From NCBI GenBank assembly GCA_963676905.2, contig CAXXVE010000001.1:2728001-2792000 (forward strand): DNA of 64,000 bases. The letters are read 5' to 3'. A program made the position numbers and the translations under genes. Shown in pieces: positions 33,629 to 42,395 of this stretch (its first letter is position 1; every line of letters starts with the position of its first letter). The notes beneath the pieces are model-generated. The model was not told the origin of the DNA and did no database searches. It worked only from the letters and a program-made list of their open reading frames with translations. Source of the DNA: Oceanispirochaeta sp963676905 (GTDB lineage Bacteria; Spirochaetota; Spirochaetia; DSM-2461).

Positions 33629-34753
33629 ATGGAACAACCAGAAGTATTTTTTACAACTTTCAAGGCAACGACAAGTGAAAACCTGCTGCAGAAACTTCAC
33701 CGTCTGATGAAGAGCGCCGGATTTGAAAATATCGACTTTGAAGACAAATATGCCGCAATCAAGATCCATTTCGGTGAGTACGGAAATCTCTCATTTTTAA
33801 GACCCAACTATGCAAAGGTTGTTGCCGATTATGTGAAGGATCAGGGAGGAAAACCTTTTCTGACTGACTGCAACACCCTCTATGTAGGGACAAGAAAAAA
33901 TGCGCTGGACCATATGGACACAGCCTACGTCAACGGCTTTTCACCCTTTCAGACAGGTTGTCATGTGATTATTGCCGATGGACTCAAAGGAGGCGATGAG
34001 GTCCTTGTTCCTGTTAAGGGAGATCATGTGAAAGAGGCAAGGATCGGCCGTGCCGTAATGGACGCGGATATCTTTATCTCTCTGACCCACTTCAAGGGGC
34101 ATGAAATGACAGGCTTCGGCGGAGCCATCAAGAACATTGGAATGGGCTGTGGTTCAAGAGCCGGAAAGATGGAACAGCACTGTGAAGGAAAGCCCGATGT
34201 CATTGCTGACAAGTGCATCGGATGCGGAGCCTGTCTTAAGATCTGCGCCCATGATGCCCCAGTCATTGAAGCGAAGAAAGCCGTTATTGACCATGATAAG
34301 TGTGTCGGCTGCGGAAGATGTCTTGCAATCTGCCCCAAAGATGCCATTGTGGGCGGTTCCGGGAACAGCATAAAGATGCTTAATGAGAAGATGGCGGAGT
34401 ACTCCCTTGCTGTCTGCCAGGACAGGCCCCATTTTCATGTCTCCCTGATCTGCGATGTCTCTCCCAACTGTGACTGTCATGCAGAGAATGATATCCCCAT
34501 CATCCCCAATGTGGGAATGCTGGCTTCCTTTGACCCCATTGCCCTTGATGTGGCCTGTGCCGACCTGTGCAACGCCACACCGGTTATGCCCGGAAGTATT
34601 TTGAGTGACAATCTTGAGGGCTCCGGAGGAGTGCACAGCGACGGATGCGACCACTTCAAGATGACCCATCCCGATACAGAGTGGGAATCGGCTATTGCTC
34701 ATGGAGTGAAGATCGGTCTCGGAAGCAGAGAGTACAATCTCCGTAAGATCTAG
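33629..34753 (+). CDS. DUF362 protein with two 4Fe-4S ferredoxin clusters
   Basis: 374 residues from ATG 33629 behind AAAGAGGAA; the open frame begins 150 nt earlier without support. The N-terminal DUF362 domain (about 30-190) contains HFKGHEMTGFGGAIKNIGMG. The ferredoxin insert has CIGCGACLKIC and CVGCGRCLAIC with downstream cysteine-proline positions, enough for two clusters. Another cysteine motif, CDVSPNCDCH, follows. Proteins of this group are common in anaerobes and act in uncharacterised electron transfer; the substrate is not known. Confidence 0.88.
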   Translation: MEQPEVFFTTFKATTSENLLQKLHRLMKSAGFENIDFEDKYAAIKIHFGEYGNLSFLRPNYAKVVADYVKDQGGKPFLTDCNTLYVGTRKNALDHMDTAYVNGFSPFQTGCHVIIADGLKGGDEVLVPVKGDHVKEARIGRAVMDADIFISLTHFKGHEMTGFGGAIKNIGMGCGSRAGKMEQHCEGKPDVIADKCIGCGACLKICAHDAPVIEAKKAVIDHDKCVGCGRCLAICPKDAIVGGSGNSIKMLNEKMAEYSLAVCQDRPHFHVSLICDVSPNCDCHAENDIPIIPNVGMLASFDPIALDVACADLCNATPVMPGSILSDNLEGSGGVHSDGCDHFKMTHPDTEWESAIAHGVKIGLGSREYNLRKI

Positions 34754-34912
34754 CTCTTTAAGATAGTGTCTCATATCTCCCCGGGGCTATTGACCCCTGC
34801 CTCAGGGAGTGATTTAATGAATACAGGGCCGGGTCGATTCATTTATGGACGGTACCGGCCTGATAAACTAATCATAATCAATTCAGACTTGATTCTCGGA
34901 GGACAGGTTCTG

Positions 34913-35686
34913 ATGACTTTGACACTTGATGCAGGCAGTTCCCGTATATTCGGCGGTATCCTTTTTGAAGGCCGCGTACTGGGAATATTCCGGAAAAACA
35001 CATCCACAGGGCTCACAGCCGATGATCTGGGTCTCTTTCTGACTCAGTGGCTTCAGGCCCGTAAATTCGATGTTCATGAACTCAAGGCCTTTGTGTTCTG
35101 CTCCGTAGTACCCGAACTGAACGGTATTCTGGAGGAGTGCAGCCGCAGCTATTTCAATCTTGAGGCACTGACCCTCAGGGCGGGAGTGAAAAGCGGACTG
35201 CAGGTGAAGTACACAAACCACCAGGAGCTGGGGGCGGATCTCATCGCCAACGGCGTTGCGGGAGTAAAACTCTTTCCTGACAGAGATCTTATTATTGTTG
35301 ACTTTGGAACGGCCACGAGTCTGTGTGCCGTAAGCAGCAGTAGAGAGTATCTCGGTGGGACTCTTGTCCCCGGACTGGACATTGCCATGGAGGCCCTTGC
35401 CGATAGAACCGCAAGACTTCCTGTGGTCGAAATCCAGCCTGTAAAACGGGTTTGCGGCAGAGACGCGGTAAGCGGAATTCAGGGAGGGCTCTTCTTTGGA
35501 ACCCTCGGAATGCTGAAGGAGCTGACCAAACGGATGAACCGGGAGTGTTTTCCCGACAGAACGGCTCTGGTTATCGCCACCGGAGAGCATGCCGAACTCT
35601 ATAAAAACTTCAAACTATTTGATCAGATCATTCCCGAACTTGTCCTCCTGGGTCTCGAAGAGATCCGACTACTCAACCTGAATTAG
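34913..35686 (+). CDS. coaX: Type III pantothenate kinase
   Basis: 257 residues from ATG 34913 (GGAGGACAGG upstream). The fold is the acetate/sugar kinase type: the phosphate loop is LDAGSSR, a departure from the usual DxGNT; LGADLIANGVAG and IVDFGTATSLCAV are the conserved CoaX segments. It carries out the first step of coenzyme A synthesis. The open frame begins at 34766 but that extension is unsupported. It precedes pdxS by 20 nt and probably shares a transcript with pdxST. Confidence 0.87.
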   Translation: MTLTLDAGSSRIFGGILFEGRVLGIFRKNTSTGLTADDLGLFLTQWLQARKFDVHELKAFVFCSVVPELNGILEECSRSYFNLEALTLRAGVKSGLQVKYTNHQELGADLIANGVAGVKLFPDRDLIIVDFGTATSLCAVSSSREYLGGTLVPGLDIAMEALADRTARLPVVEIQPVKRVCGRDAVSGIQGGLFFGTLGMLKELTKRMNRECFPDRTALVIATGEHAELYKNFKLFDQIIPELVLLGLEEIRLLNLN

Positions 35687-35706
35687 ATTACAGGCTGGAG
35701 GACGCG

Positions 35707-36612
35707 ATGAGCGAACAGACCTGGTCTGCAAGGCAGACCGCAACATGGAAGAGCAAGGTAGGTTTGGCAGAGATGCTGAAGGGCGGTGTTATTATGGACG
35801 TGGTAACACCTGATCAGGCAAAGATTGCAGAAGAGGCAGGAGCCTCGGCTGTGATGGCCCTGGAGAGAGTTCCGGCGGACATCCGCAGGGACGGTGGTGT
35901 GGCCCGGATGTCGGACCCCGATATGATTGAGGGAATCCAGAAGGCTGTGACCATTCCGGTAATGGCCAAGTGCAGGATCGGCCATATCACAGAAGCACGG
36001 ATTCTTGAGTCAATGGATATTGATTTTATTGATGAGTCCGAGGTCCTTACACCGGCGGACGACCGCTATCATATCTGGAAACAGGAATACAGAGTTCCCT
36101 TCGTCTGCGGCTGCAGAAACCTGGGAGAGGCGCTGAGGCGCATAGGTGAAGGCGCTGCCATGATAAGGACAAAGGGGGAGGCGGGAACAGGTGATATCCT
36201 TGAAGCCGTCCGCCATATGAGGACTCTGAAAGAGGATATCGCCCTTTTCTGCTCACTCCCCACAGATACCCTGATGTCAAAAGCCAGGGAGCTGGGTGCT
36301 CCCTTTGATCTTATCCTTGAGGTTGCAGAAACCGGAAGGCTTCCGGTACCGAATTTCTCCGCAGGAGGCGTCGCCACACCGGCTGATGCCGCTCTTATGA
36401 TGCAGCTTGGAGCAGAGGCTGTCTTTGTAGGCTCCGGTGTTTTCAAATCGGAAAACCCTGAAAAAAGAGCCCGGGCCATTGTTGAGGCTGTTACATTCTA
36501 TGATGACCCTGCAAAGCTGAGGGATATTTCCCGAAGTCTTGGCGGAGCCATGACGGGAATCGGCATGGATGAACTGGCACCGGAGCACCGTATAGCAGGA
36601 CGGGGCTGGTAG
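35707..36612 (+). CDS. pdxS: Pyridoxal 5'-phosphate synthase subunit PdxS
   Basis: 301-residue TIM-barrel synthase. Conserved blocks are MLKGGVIMDVVTPDQAKIAEEAG, whose lysine forms part of the active site, and ALERVPADIRRDGGVARMSDP, with VMAKCRIGH and NFSAGGVATPADAALMM for phosphate and ligand binding. It makes PLP from ribose 5-phosphate, glyceraldehyde 3-phosphate and ammonia, which PdxT supplies. GGAGG lies 7 nt before the ATG. The stop overlaps the pdxT start by 1 nt. Confidence 0.97.
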   Translation: MSEQTWSARQTATWKSKVGLAEMLKGGVIMDVVTPDQAKIAEEAGASAVMALERVPADIRRDGGVARMSDPDMIEGIQKAVTIPVMAKCRIGHITEARILESMDIDFIDESEVLTPADDRYHIWKQEYRVPFVCGCRNLGEALRRIGEGAAMIRTKGEAGTGDILEAVRHMRTLKEDIALFCSLPTDTLMSKARELGAPFDLILEVAETGRLPVPNFSAGGVATPADAALMMQLGAEAVFVGSGVFKSENPEKRARAIVEAVTFYDDPAKLRDISRSLGGAMTGIGMDELAPEHRIAGRGW

Positions 36613-37187
36613 TGGCTGTGGGAATACTGGCTCTGCAGGGTGGCTTCGATGCTCACAAAAAGAGTGTAGAGGCACTGGGCCGCGAAACCCTGCTGGTCCG
36701 GAATCCGGAGGATCTGGCCGCATCGGGCTCTCTCATTATTCCCGGTGGAGAGAGTACTGTGATGATGCGTCTTTTGAAGCGTTTCGGTCTCTATGATGAT
36801 CTGGCTCTCAGAATTAAAGAGGGAATGCCAGTCTTCGGAACATGTGCCGGAATGATTCTGCTTTCATCCGGTGTCGAAGGATCGGATCAGGAAACGCTTG
36901 AAGCAATGGACTACAGGGTGAGAAGAAATGCCTATGGACGGCAGTCTGAGAGTTTTGAGACCATTTTAAGCTGGAGGGGAGATGGGGTTCCCGCCCTTTT
37001 TATAAGGGCTCCGGAAATATCCTCCTGCGGGCATCTGGTGGATGTGCAGATCTCCTATGAAAAGACCGCCGTACTTGTCCGCCAGGCAAACTGCCTTGCC
37101 GCAAGTTTCCATCCTGAGCTGACAGGGTTCAGCGGTATTCACCGATACTTTCTTGAAGAGATGGCTGGCAGTCCCATATCAGCATAG
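36612..37187 (+). CDS. pdxT: Pyridoxal 5'-phosphate synthase glutaminase subunit PdxT
   Basis: 191 residues from GTG 36612. Class I glutamine amidotransferase of the SNO/PDX2 family: GILALQGGFDAH at the N-terminus, PGGESTVM for substrate binding, nucleophile cysteine in FGTCAGMILL (about 79) and the His-Glu pair in SFHPELTG. It hydrolyses glutamine and channels ammonia to PdxS. Start overlaps the pdxS stop, so the two are translationally coupled. Confidence 0.97.
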   Translation: MAVGILALQGGFDAHKKSVEALGRETLLVRNPEDLAASGSLIIPGGESTVMMRLLKRFGLYDDLALRIKEGMPVFGTCAGMILLSSGVEGSDQETLEAMDYRVRRNAYGRQSESFETILSWRGDGVPALFIRAPEISSCGHLVDVQISYEKTAVLVRQANCLAASFHPELTGFSGIHRYFLEEMAGSPISA

Positions 37188-37213
37188 CTTGTAGAGTAGG
37201 GATACTTTCCAAT

Positions 37214-37244
37214 AAAAAAGCCGCCTGAAAAGGGCGGCTTTTTT
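37214..37244. terminator. Bidirectional terminator between pdxT and yqaE
   Basis: AAAAAAGCCGCC (37214-37225) pairs with GGCGGCTTTTTT (37233-37244). It has A and T tracts on both sides and can serve both convergent genes. Confidence 0.92.
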
Positions 37245-37259
37245 ATTGTCCGGACACTC

Positions 37260-37433
37260 CTATTTCAGGATGACCCAGAGGGCGTGAATGATGCCCGGAA
37301 TGTAGAAGAAAATACAGAGTATTATATTGATCAGCAGATCTTTACCCACTCCCTTTTTGAGAAACACCGCTACAAAGGGGAGCAGTATTGCAAGAATAAT
37401 CAGCAGCAGATCTGCACTTTTACCTTTAGCCAT
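37260..37433 (-). CDS. yqaE: YqaE/Pmp3-family small membrane protein
   Basis: 57-residue protein: a short hydrophilic start (MAKGKSADLL), a first helix ending PFVAVFLKKG, then LLINIILCIFFYIPGIIHALW, the two-helix Pmp3/UPF0057 pattern with conserved GVG and the IPGIIHA(L/V) end. These proteolipids affect membrane potential and cation leak under salt or cold stress. An AAGGAAGG ribosome site precedes the ATG. It converges on pdxT at a shared terminator. Confidence 0.88.
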   Translation of the reverse strand: MAKGKSADLLLIILAILLPFVAVFLKKGVGKDLLINIILCIFFYIPGIIHALWVILK

Positions 37434-37462
37434 TTTTTTCCTTCCTTGTTTTCTTTTGGATT

Positions 37463-37480
37463 TTACCGGAGCTCCGGTAA
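37463..37480. promoter_or_regulatory. 18-bp perfect palindrome upstream of yqaE
   Basis: TTACCGGAGCTCCGGTAA reads identically on both strands. It lies 30 nt upstream of yqaE and 210 nt upstream of katG, so it could be a repressor site for either. Nothing else specific was seen in 37481-37690 apart from the katG ribosome site. Confidence 0.4.
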
Positions 37481-37690
37481 CTCAATATTAAGGCTCCGGG
37501 CACTCTGATTCAAATTTCAAATGATTTTATATGGCGGTATCAAAAAAGTACAGTAATTCACGGGAGAAGGAATAAACCATGGTAATATAATAGGATATGC
37601 CGTTCTGTTCTGTGCTGATATGTGGGGTTCTACTCCATGAGACAGCATGGTATCAGCTTAGAAAGGAGAGCGCTGAATAGGAGGAAAGTT

Positions 37691-39877
37691 GTGAGTAAGA
37701 CAGGGAGATGCCCCGTAACAGGTGCAATGAGCCGGACCACCGCTGCCAGCGGTACTTCAAATAAGGACTGGTGGCCTGAGCAGCTGAATCTGAAGATTCT
37801 TCACCAGAATCCGGTAAAGGGAAATCCAATGGGTAGTGATTTCAACTATGCCGGGGAGTTTGCAAAACTGGATTATGAAGGACTGAAAAAAGACCTTTAT
37901 GCCCTGATGACCGACTCAGTGGATTGGTGGCCCGCAGACTGGGGACATTACGGTCCACTTTTTATTCGAATGGCCTGGCACAGTGCCGGAACCTACAGGC
38001 TTGGAGACGGGCGGGGCGGGGCAGGCTCGGGAACCCAGCGATTTGCTCCTCTCAACAGCTGGCCGGACAATGTGAATCTGGACAAAGCCCGTCGTCTTCT
38101 CTGGCCTGTTAAACAAAAATATGGAAAAGGAATCTCCTGGGCTGATTTGATGATTCTTGCAGGAAACTGCGCCATTGAGTCCATGGGAGGTAAAACCTTC
38201 GGTTTTGCCGGAGGACGTGAGGATGTCTGGGAGCCTGAAGAGGATATCTACTGGGGAGCAGAGACAGAGTGGCTGGGAGACAAACGGTATACAGGGGAGA
38301 GAGATCTTGAAAATCCTCTGGCCGCTGTACAGATGGGCCTCATCTATGTGAACCCCGAGGGCCCCAACGGAAACCCCGATCCTGTGGCGTCGGGGGTGGA
38401 TGTCAGGGAGACATTTGCCAGAATGGCTATGAATGATGAAGAGACTGTAGCTCTGGTTGCAGGAGGGCATACCTTTGGAAAGTGCCATGGAGCAGGAGAT
38501 GCCTCCCTTGTCGGCCCGGAACCTGAAGCAGCACCTCTTGAAGAGATGGGACTCGGCTGGAAGAACCGCCACGGAAGCGGCAAGGGTGGAGATACAATCG
38601 GAAGCGGGATTGAGGGAGCCTGGAAGCCTAAACCCACAACCTGGGATATGGGGTATCTGAAGGTCCTCTTCAAATATGAGTGGGAACTTGTAAAAAGTCC
38701 TGCGGGAGCCAATCAGTGGCTGGCGAAAGATGTGGATGATGAAGATATGATTGTCGATGCCCATGACCCTTCAAAGAAGAACCGGCCCATGATGACAACA
38801 GCAGACCTCTCTCTCCGGTATGATAAGGTCTATGCTCCCATTGCTAAGAGCTATCTTGAAAATCCTGACAAGTTTGCCGATGCCTTTGCACGGGCCTGGT
38901 TTAAACTGACCCATCGGGATATGGGGCCAAGGAGCCTCTATTTAGGGCCGGAGGTTCCGGAAGAGGAACTTATATGGCAGGATCCGATTCCTGCAGCTGA
39001 GTATCCTGTCCTGGGAGTCAGTGATATTGAAGTTCTTAAAAAAGAGATCCTCAATACGGGGTTGTCTGCTTCAAGCCTTATCTTTACTGCCTGGGCCTCG
39101 GCTTCCAGTTTTCGGGGTTCTGACAAAAGAGGCGGTGCCAACGGTGCAAGGATCAGGCTTTCTCCCATGAAAGACTGGGAAGCAAATGATCCCGGCCTTT
39201 TGAAAAAGGTCCTCGGCAGGCTTGAGAAAGTCCGTCAAAAATTTAATTCAGGGGACAAAGGTGTATCCCTGGCAGATCTGATTGTTCTGGGAGGGTGTGC
39301 TGCTGTTGAACAGGCAGCGCTCAAGGCCGGATGTGAACTTGAGGTTCCCTTTTCTCCCGGCAGAAGCGATGCCCGGCAGGATCAGACAGATGCTGACTCA
39401 TTCCGTGTTCTGGAGCCTTGCGCAGAGGGTTTCAGGAATTTTCTTTCGAAGGAGTTTTCAGTTCCAGCGGAGAGGCTGCTTCTGGACAAGGCTCAACTTC
39501 TGACTCTAACGGCACCGGAAATGACTGTGCTCATAGGCGGGTTGAGAGTCCTGGATGCCAACTTCAGGGGATCTTCCAACGGTGTGCTTACAGAAAGGCC
39601 CGGTGTCCTGAGTAATGACTTCTTTGTAAACATCCTTGATATGGGTACCGAGTGGAAACCTGCCGGAAAGAGCACAAATCTTTTTGAGGGATTTGACAGA
39701 GCTACGGGAAAGAAGAAATGGACAGCAACAAGGGTAGATTTACTGTTCGGCTCCAATTCCATCCTCCGGGCATTGTCGGAAGTTTACGGAAGCGCTGACG
39801 GCGAAAGAAAATTTCAGGAGGACTTTATTGCCGCCTGGAACAAGGTTATGAATCTGGACAGGTTTGATCTGAAATAG
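37691..39877 (+). CDS. katG: Catalase-peroxidase KatG
   Basis: 728 residues from GTG 37691, which has AGGAGG 6 nt upstream and yields the usual KatG N-terminus (SKTGRCPVTG). The frame reaches back to 37622, but without support. The distal heme pocket with the adduct tryptophan is MAWHSAGTYR, the adduct tyrosine is in IYVNPEGPNG and the proximal histidine is in VAGGHTFGKCHGAG. The second, heme-less domain fills the C-terminal half. It destroys hydrogen peroxide in the cytoplasm. It stands alone; no PerR or OxyR gene is in view. Confidence 0.96.
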   Translation: MSKTGRCPVTGAMSRTTAASGTSNKDWWPEQLNLKILHQNPVKGNPMGSDFNYAGEFAKLDYEGLKKDLYALMTDSVDWWPADWGHYGPLFIRMAWHSAGTYRLGDGRGGAGSGTQRFAPLNSWPDNVNLDKARRLLWPVKQKYGKGISWADLMILAGNCAIESMGGKTFGFAGGREDVWEPEEDIYWGAETEWLGDKRYTGERDLENPLAAVQMGLIYVNPEGPNGNPDPVASGVDVRETFARMAMNDEETVALVAGGHTFGKCHGAGDASLVGPEPEAAPLEEMGLGWKNRHGSGKGGDTIGSGIEGAWKPKPTTWDMGYLKVLFKYEWELVKSPAGANQWLAKDVDDEDMIVDAHDPSKKNRPMMTTADLSLRYDKVYAPIAKSYLENPDKFADAFARAWFKLTHRDMGPRSLYLGPEVPEEELIWQDPIPAAEYPVLGVSDIEVLKKEILNTGLSASSLIFTAWASASSFRGSDKRGGANGARIRLSPMKDWEANDPGLLKKVLGRLEKVRQKFNSGDKGVSLADLIVLGGCAAVEQAALKAGCELEVPFSPGRSDARQDQTDADSFRVLEPCAEGFRNFLSKEFSVPAERLLLDKAQLLTLTAPEMTVLIGGLRVLDANFRGSSNGVLTERPGVLSNDFFVNILDMGTEWKPAGKSTNLFEGFDRATGKKKWTATRVDLLFGSNSILRALSEVYGSADGERKFQEDFIAAWNKVMNLDRFDLK

Positions 39878-39890
39878 GGAGTGCCCTGAA

Positions 39891-39930
39891 CAGCCGGACA
39901 GGGAGTCTTAGTGAATGTCCGGCTGCTTTC
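39891..39930 (+). terminator. Terminator-like hairpin after katG
   Basis: CAGCCGGACA (39891-39900) pairs perfectly with TGTCCGGCTG (39916-39925), followed by CTTTC, a weak T-rich tail. Confidence 0.65.
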
Positions 39931-40031
39931 AATATGCCTTAATGACCTGACTGGAGATGGAGCAGTATATCTGATAGACTACCCCGGAACTCGTCCTCTT
40001 CCACTTTAAAGAGGCGGTATGGAGGATATCT

Positions 40032-41087
40032 ATGATTGAACAGATCAGTGTCACCCGCTTTGCGGATATGGAGTCGCAGCTCAAGGTTATTGACGTCCGT
40101 TCCCCCCTGGAGTTTGAACACGCCCATGTTCCGGGAGCTGTGAATATCCCCCTTTTTACAAATGATGAACGGGCCCGCATCGGCTGGACCTACAAACACA
40201 AGGGGCAGGATGAGGCCATTGTACTTGGTGAATCCTTTGCCAACCCCCGTATCCCCGAGTACCTGGAACGGGCTGAAGCCTGTGTCAGGGACGGACGGGT
40301 CATTGTGCTCTGCGCCAGGGGAGGCCTCAGGAGCCTGAAATTTTCACAGCTCCTTGAGTCCCGGGGCATGTCGGTATACAGACTAGATGGTGGATACAAG
40401 AGCTACAGGCACATGGTTCTGGACTCATTCACACAAGAGCTTCCCCTTGTCATTCTGGGGGGGAGGACAGGCTGCGGCAAGACTGACATTCTCAAGGAAC
40501 TTGCAAAAGCGGGGGAGCAGGTCATTGATCTTGAGGGAATTGCCGAACACAGAGGCTCCGCATTCGGAGGAATCGGGATGGATGAGCAGCCCTCTTCGGA
40601 ACAGTTTGAAAATATTCTCTTTGAAACAGTGCGATCCCTGGATCACAGCCGGAAGATCTGGGTTGAGGATGAAAGCCTCAATATCGGAATGGTCTTTATG
40701 CCTGCCGAGTTCTACGAGGTTATGAAGACGGCCCCCCTGGTCATGGTGGAAACCTCACTTCAGAACAGGGTTGAACGGCTCTGCAGGGAGTACGGGGCAG
40801 CAGGGGTCGAGCCTCTCAGGGCGGCCCTGGACAGAATCAGAAAGAGGCTTGGAGGAGAGAGTCACCAGAAGGCTGTCGGATTCCTTGAGGCCGGGGATAT
40901 GGCAGGGGCCGCCGCCATTGCCCTGGGGTACTATGACAAGTGTTATGACTATTCGATGAATGAGAAAAACAGGACCCTTCTGGCAGGTATCGATGCCAAA
41001 AAGGATGATCCTGCAAAGAGCGCTTCAATGATTCTTCAGGAGATGCGTTTGAGGGTTTCAGGGAACTCTGCTGAAGAGAAAATATGA
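40032..41087 (+). CDS. mnmH: tRNA 2-selenouridine synthase
   Basis: 351 residues. The N-terminal rhodanese domain has DVRSPLEFEHAHVPGAVNIPL and catalytic cysteine in VLCARGGLRS (about 97). The C-terminal P-loop domain has GGRTGCGKT (about 141-149). MnmH (SelU/YbbB) geranylates and then selenates 2-thiouridine at the wobble position of Lys, Gln and Glu tRNAs, using selenophosphate from SelD. selD is not in this window. GGAGG lies 7 nt before the ATG. The 3' end overlaps the convergent ROK gene by 52 nt. Confidence 0.95.
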   Translation: MIEQISVTRFADMESQLKVIDVRSPLEFEHAHVPGAVNIPLFTNDERARIGWTYKHKGQDEAIVLGESFANPRIPEYLERAEACVRDGRVIVLCARGGLRSLKFSQLLESRGMSVYRLDGGYKSYRHMVLDSFTQELPLVILGGRTGCGKTDILKELAKAGEQVIDLEGIAEHRGSAFGGIGMDEQPSSEQFENILFETVRSLDHSRKIWVEDESLNIGMVFMPAEFYEVMKTAPLVMVETSLQNRVERLCREYGAAGVEPLRAALDRIRKRLGGESHQKAVGFLEAGDMAGAAAIALGYYDKCYDYSMNEKNRTLLAGIDAKKDDPAKSASMILQEMRLRVSGNSAEEKI

Positions 41088-42250
41088 TCCAGAATAAGTG
41101 CTCCCGCACCCATGGGGCCTGATTTGTCCTTCAGTTCAGAGAAGCAGACAGTGAGTTCATAGGTAGCGAGATGAAGAGAACGCCGTATGATAGCTTCCCT
41201 TATGGCTCCTATATAGAGGTTGCCGAATCCTGCCAGTCCTCCCCCGATAACAATGGATGAGGGATTGAGGAAGCTTACAAGTTTTTCCGCTACCTGTCCT
41301 ACAGCCTTCCCCGCACTCTGAACAAGACCTATGCATGTAAGATCTCCCGCAATGGCGCCGTCGTTGATATCTGATGCAGAGAGGGGGGGGCCCTGTTTCA
41401 GCCGCTCGGCAAGAAAGGGGCTTTCTCCACTCTCCGCCTTTTCCATGGCTCTGGCAGCCAGTGCCTTGCCTCCGGCAACTGCTTCAAGGCAGCCCTTGTT
41501 GCCGCAGTGGCAGAGAACAGTGCAGCCGTCGATGGGAATATGCCCGATATCCCCGGCACAGCCCTTGGCTCCCCTGTAGATTTTTCCATCGATAATGAGG
41601 CCCGCACCGATACCTGTTCCGGCTTTGATAAAGAGGAAATCAGGCTCATTGATGGCGCTTCCCTTGTATCCCTCGCCCAGGGCCATTACGTTTACATCAT
41701 TCTCAATCAGGACGGGGCAGGAGAACTCCTTCTGATAGAGATCCCTCAGAGGGTAACCGTGCCAGAGGGGCACATTGGGAGGGGAGTCGGGCTTGCCGTC
41801 AGTGAAGTTTACAGGAAAGGGAAACCCCAGACCGATTCCCCAGAGCCTGTCAATTTTATATTCTGCGCAGAGTTCCTTGAGAAGCTCGATGATCCTGCTG
41901 TTTGTTTCCACAGGGTCACTTATATTTGAAAAGTGGCAGGCCCTTTCTGCGGCGATGCTCATATCCAGATTGAATATCACAATGCTGAGTTTGGTGGTCC
42001 CTAGAAATATACCCGCAACCTGTCCAAGACCTTCCCTGATTTTCAGCTTGAGCTTTCTCTGCTCGCTGTTTTCAGGGGATATCTCCTCCACAAGACCAAG
42101 AGAGATGAGTCTGTTGATCTGAATTGAGATTGTTGATTTTGATACACCGCTCAGACGGGTAATGCCCATTCTGTTAATTTCACCGGCCGTTCTGATTATG
42201 TTGTAAATCTGTGCCGTAGTGTTCTGCGTTATTAGCTCTGAAGGTTTCAT
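41036..42250 (-). CDS. ROK-family transcriptional repressor (NagC/XylR-like)
   Basis: 404 residues. An N-terminal winged helix (INRMGITRLSGVSKSTISIQINRLISLGLVEE region, about 25-58) is joined to a ROK sugar-kinase-like domain. The latter has KAGTGIGAGLIIDGKIYRGA and the zinc cluster CHCGNKGCLEAVAGG. It is divergent from the sugar dehydrogenase/ABC operon and probably represses it until a sugar or its derivative binds. Its 3' end runs 52 nt into the convergent mnmH coding sequence. Confidence 0.92.
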   Translation of the reverse strand: MKPSELITQNTTAQIYNIIRTAGEINRMGITRLSGVSKSTISIQINRLISLGLVEEISPENSEQRKLKLKIREGLGQVAGIFLGTTKLSIVIFNLDMSIAAERACHFSNISDPVETNSRIIELLKELCAEYKIDRLWGIGLGFPFPVNFTDGKPDSPPNVPLWHGYPLRDLYQKEFSCPVLIENDVNVMALGEGYKGSAINEPDFLFIKAGTGIGAGLIIDGKIYRGAKGCAGDIGHIPIDGCTVLCHCGNKGCLEAVAGGKALAARAMEKAESGESPFLAERLKQGPPLSASDINDGAIAGDLTCIGLVQSAGKAVGQVAEKLVSFLNPSSIVIGGGLAGFGNLYIGAIREAIIRRSLHLATYELTVCFSELKDKSGPMGAGALILDHIFSSAEFPETLKRIS

Positions 42251-42309
42251 CTGGTAAATCCACTATATTATTTAGATTGTAAAATGGCAATAATTGTATT
42301 CTAAAACAT

Positions 42310-42364
42310 TTATGTCTTATTGTAAAACATAATTGTTGACAGATGGTACAACCGGGTTTACGAT
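42310..42364 (+). promoter_or_regulatory. Sigma-70 promoter with upstream inverted repeat
   Basis: TTGACA (42336-42341), a 17-bp spacer and TACGAT (42359-42364) give a good promoter for the sugar operon. TTATGT/ACATAA (42310-42332) is an inverted repeat just upstream, and ATTGTAAAA occurs twice in the region (about 42274 and 42319). These are candidate binding sites for the divergent ROK protein. Confidence 0.7.
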
Positions 42365-42395
42365 CAACTTAAATAACGAAAAAAAGGACTGATGA

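Noticed and set aside
34754..34912. Possible riboswitch ahead of coaX
   Set aside because: A GGGG/CCCC hairpin is present, but none of the conserved core motifs of TPP, PLP-related or other known riboswitches could be recognised.
37691..37760. Possible upstream extension of KatG to 37622
   Set aside because: The extension lacks a ribosome site, whereas AGGAGG sits 6 nt before GTG 37691 and gives the normal KatG N-terminus.
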